Below the pieces are notes generated by a model. That model was not told the DNA's origin. It was given only the letters and a program-made list of their open reading frames with translations, and made no database searches. A DNA stretch of 6,036 nucleotides, taken from Thermodesulfobacteriota bacterium (lineage in GTDB: Bacteria > Desulfobacterota > RBG-13-43-22). Shown here one piece after another: positions 5,808-6,036 of this stretch (the first letter of the stretch is position 1; the number at the start of each line of letters is the position of its first letter). The DNA is taken from the NCBI GenBank assembly GCA_025454185.1, contig JALOOY010000113.1, forward strand, positions 1 to 6,036, written 5' to 3'. Both the position numbers and the translations under genes were made by a program.

Positions 5808-5907
5808 CGGTACGACCCTTCCCCCCCTCCCCTCATTTCATACCCTCCGAAAACCCCTGGCCCTGAGCTTCCCCTGCGCTTTCCCCTTGTCCTTGCTTCC
5901 TTTTTTC

Positions 5908-5935
5908 TTGACTTCCTGTAAAATCTTTTTATATA
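5908..5935 (+). promoter_or_regulatory. Putative sigma70-type promoter facing right
   Basis: TTGACT (5908-5913, five of six to consensus) is followed after 16 bases by TATATA (5930-5935). A TATATC at 5932 with an 18-base spacer is an alternative. It would transcribe away from xerC, out of the window. There is no start codon with a clear ribosome site in the remaining 100 bases, so the product may be an RNA or a gene starting beyond the edge. Confidence 0.45.
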
Positions 5936-6036
5936 TCTAAGCCTTACCCTGAAAAAGGGGAGAGCCCTCATAAAATTCCTTTCGGACATTAATCATACCT
6001 TTCCATTAAAGTTGTATCATTGGTTCGGCCGGGATG

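Larger units (their letters stand above)
5741..6036. other. Non-coding region with apparently divergent promoters
   Basis: No convincing gene lies here. The left part (5711-5783) is AT-rich with a TATAAT facing xerC. The middle (5784-5910) is GC-rich with an unusual strand bias: the plus strand is mostly pyrimidine and the minus strand mostly purine. The right part (5908-6036) is AT-rich again and carries a rightward promoter-like pair. The final nine bases could begin a new gene on the plus strand. No rho-independent terminator is evident. Confidence 0.6.

Noticed and set aside
5774..5989. A 71-codon, very basic minus-strand frame upstream of xerC
   Set aside because: It has a fair AAAGG eight bases before its ATG, but the Arg/Lys/Gly-rich translation looks like a by-product of the purine-rich strand, it contains no recognised motif, and it runs through the palindrome and the TATAAT. 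Conservation in relatives would reopen it.

Overview
The window is a tightly packed, GC-rich bacterial housekeeping cluster. All its recognisable genes lie on the minus strand, so transcription runs from right to left: xerC - hslV - hslU - argB - argD - argF, with argF cut by the left window edge. Protein style and this gene order suggest a member of the Desulfobacterota (the former Deltaproteobacteria, a sulfate-reducing or syntrophic type). That placement rests on recalled family resemblance and gene order, not on a search, and should be taken as moderate confidence.

Layout from the upstream (right) end. Positions 5741-6036 form a non-coding region that appears to separate divergent transcription units. 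It holds a perfect TATAAT on the minus strand for the xerC operon, a GC-rich palindrome and a G-rich tract just upstream of it, and a sigma70-like promoter pointing right towards something beyond the window. Next come xerC (site-specific tyrosine recombinase), then hslV and hslU (the two-part ATP-dependent HslVU/ClpQY protease), which are translationally coupled: hslU starts with TTG one base after the hslV stop. After an AT-rich spacer come argB (acetylglutamate kinase, of the apparently arginine-inhibited type), a second spacer, argD (acetylornithine aminotransferase) and argF (ornithine carbamoyltransferase), whose ATG directly follows the argD stop.

Working together, ArgB and ArgD carry out the second and fourth steps of arginine synthesis and ArgF makes citrulline from ornithine. 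ArgC, a step that releases ornithine, and the late genes must lie elsewhere. HslV and HslU assemble into one protease. XerC resolves chromosome dimers at dif with a partner recombinase. No functional link between the recombinase/protease half and the arginine half is visible beyond shared transcription.

The least ordinary part is between the genes. The hslU-argB and argB-argD spacers are almost filled by large inverted repeats built from tandem 7-base units, and each begins exactly at, or overlapping, the stop codon of the gene upstream. A shorter 7-base-periodic tract sits at the same place after xerC. I see no phage, CRISPR, toxin-antitoxin or other novel gene system here; all six proteins are ordinary members of known families.
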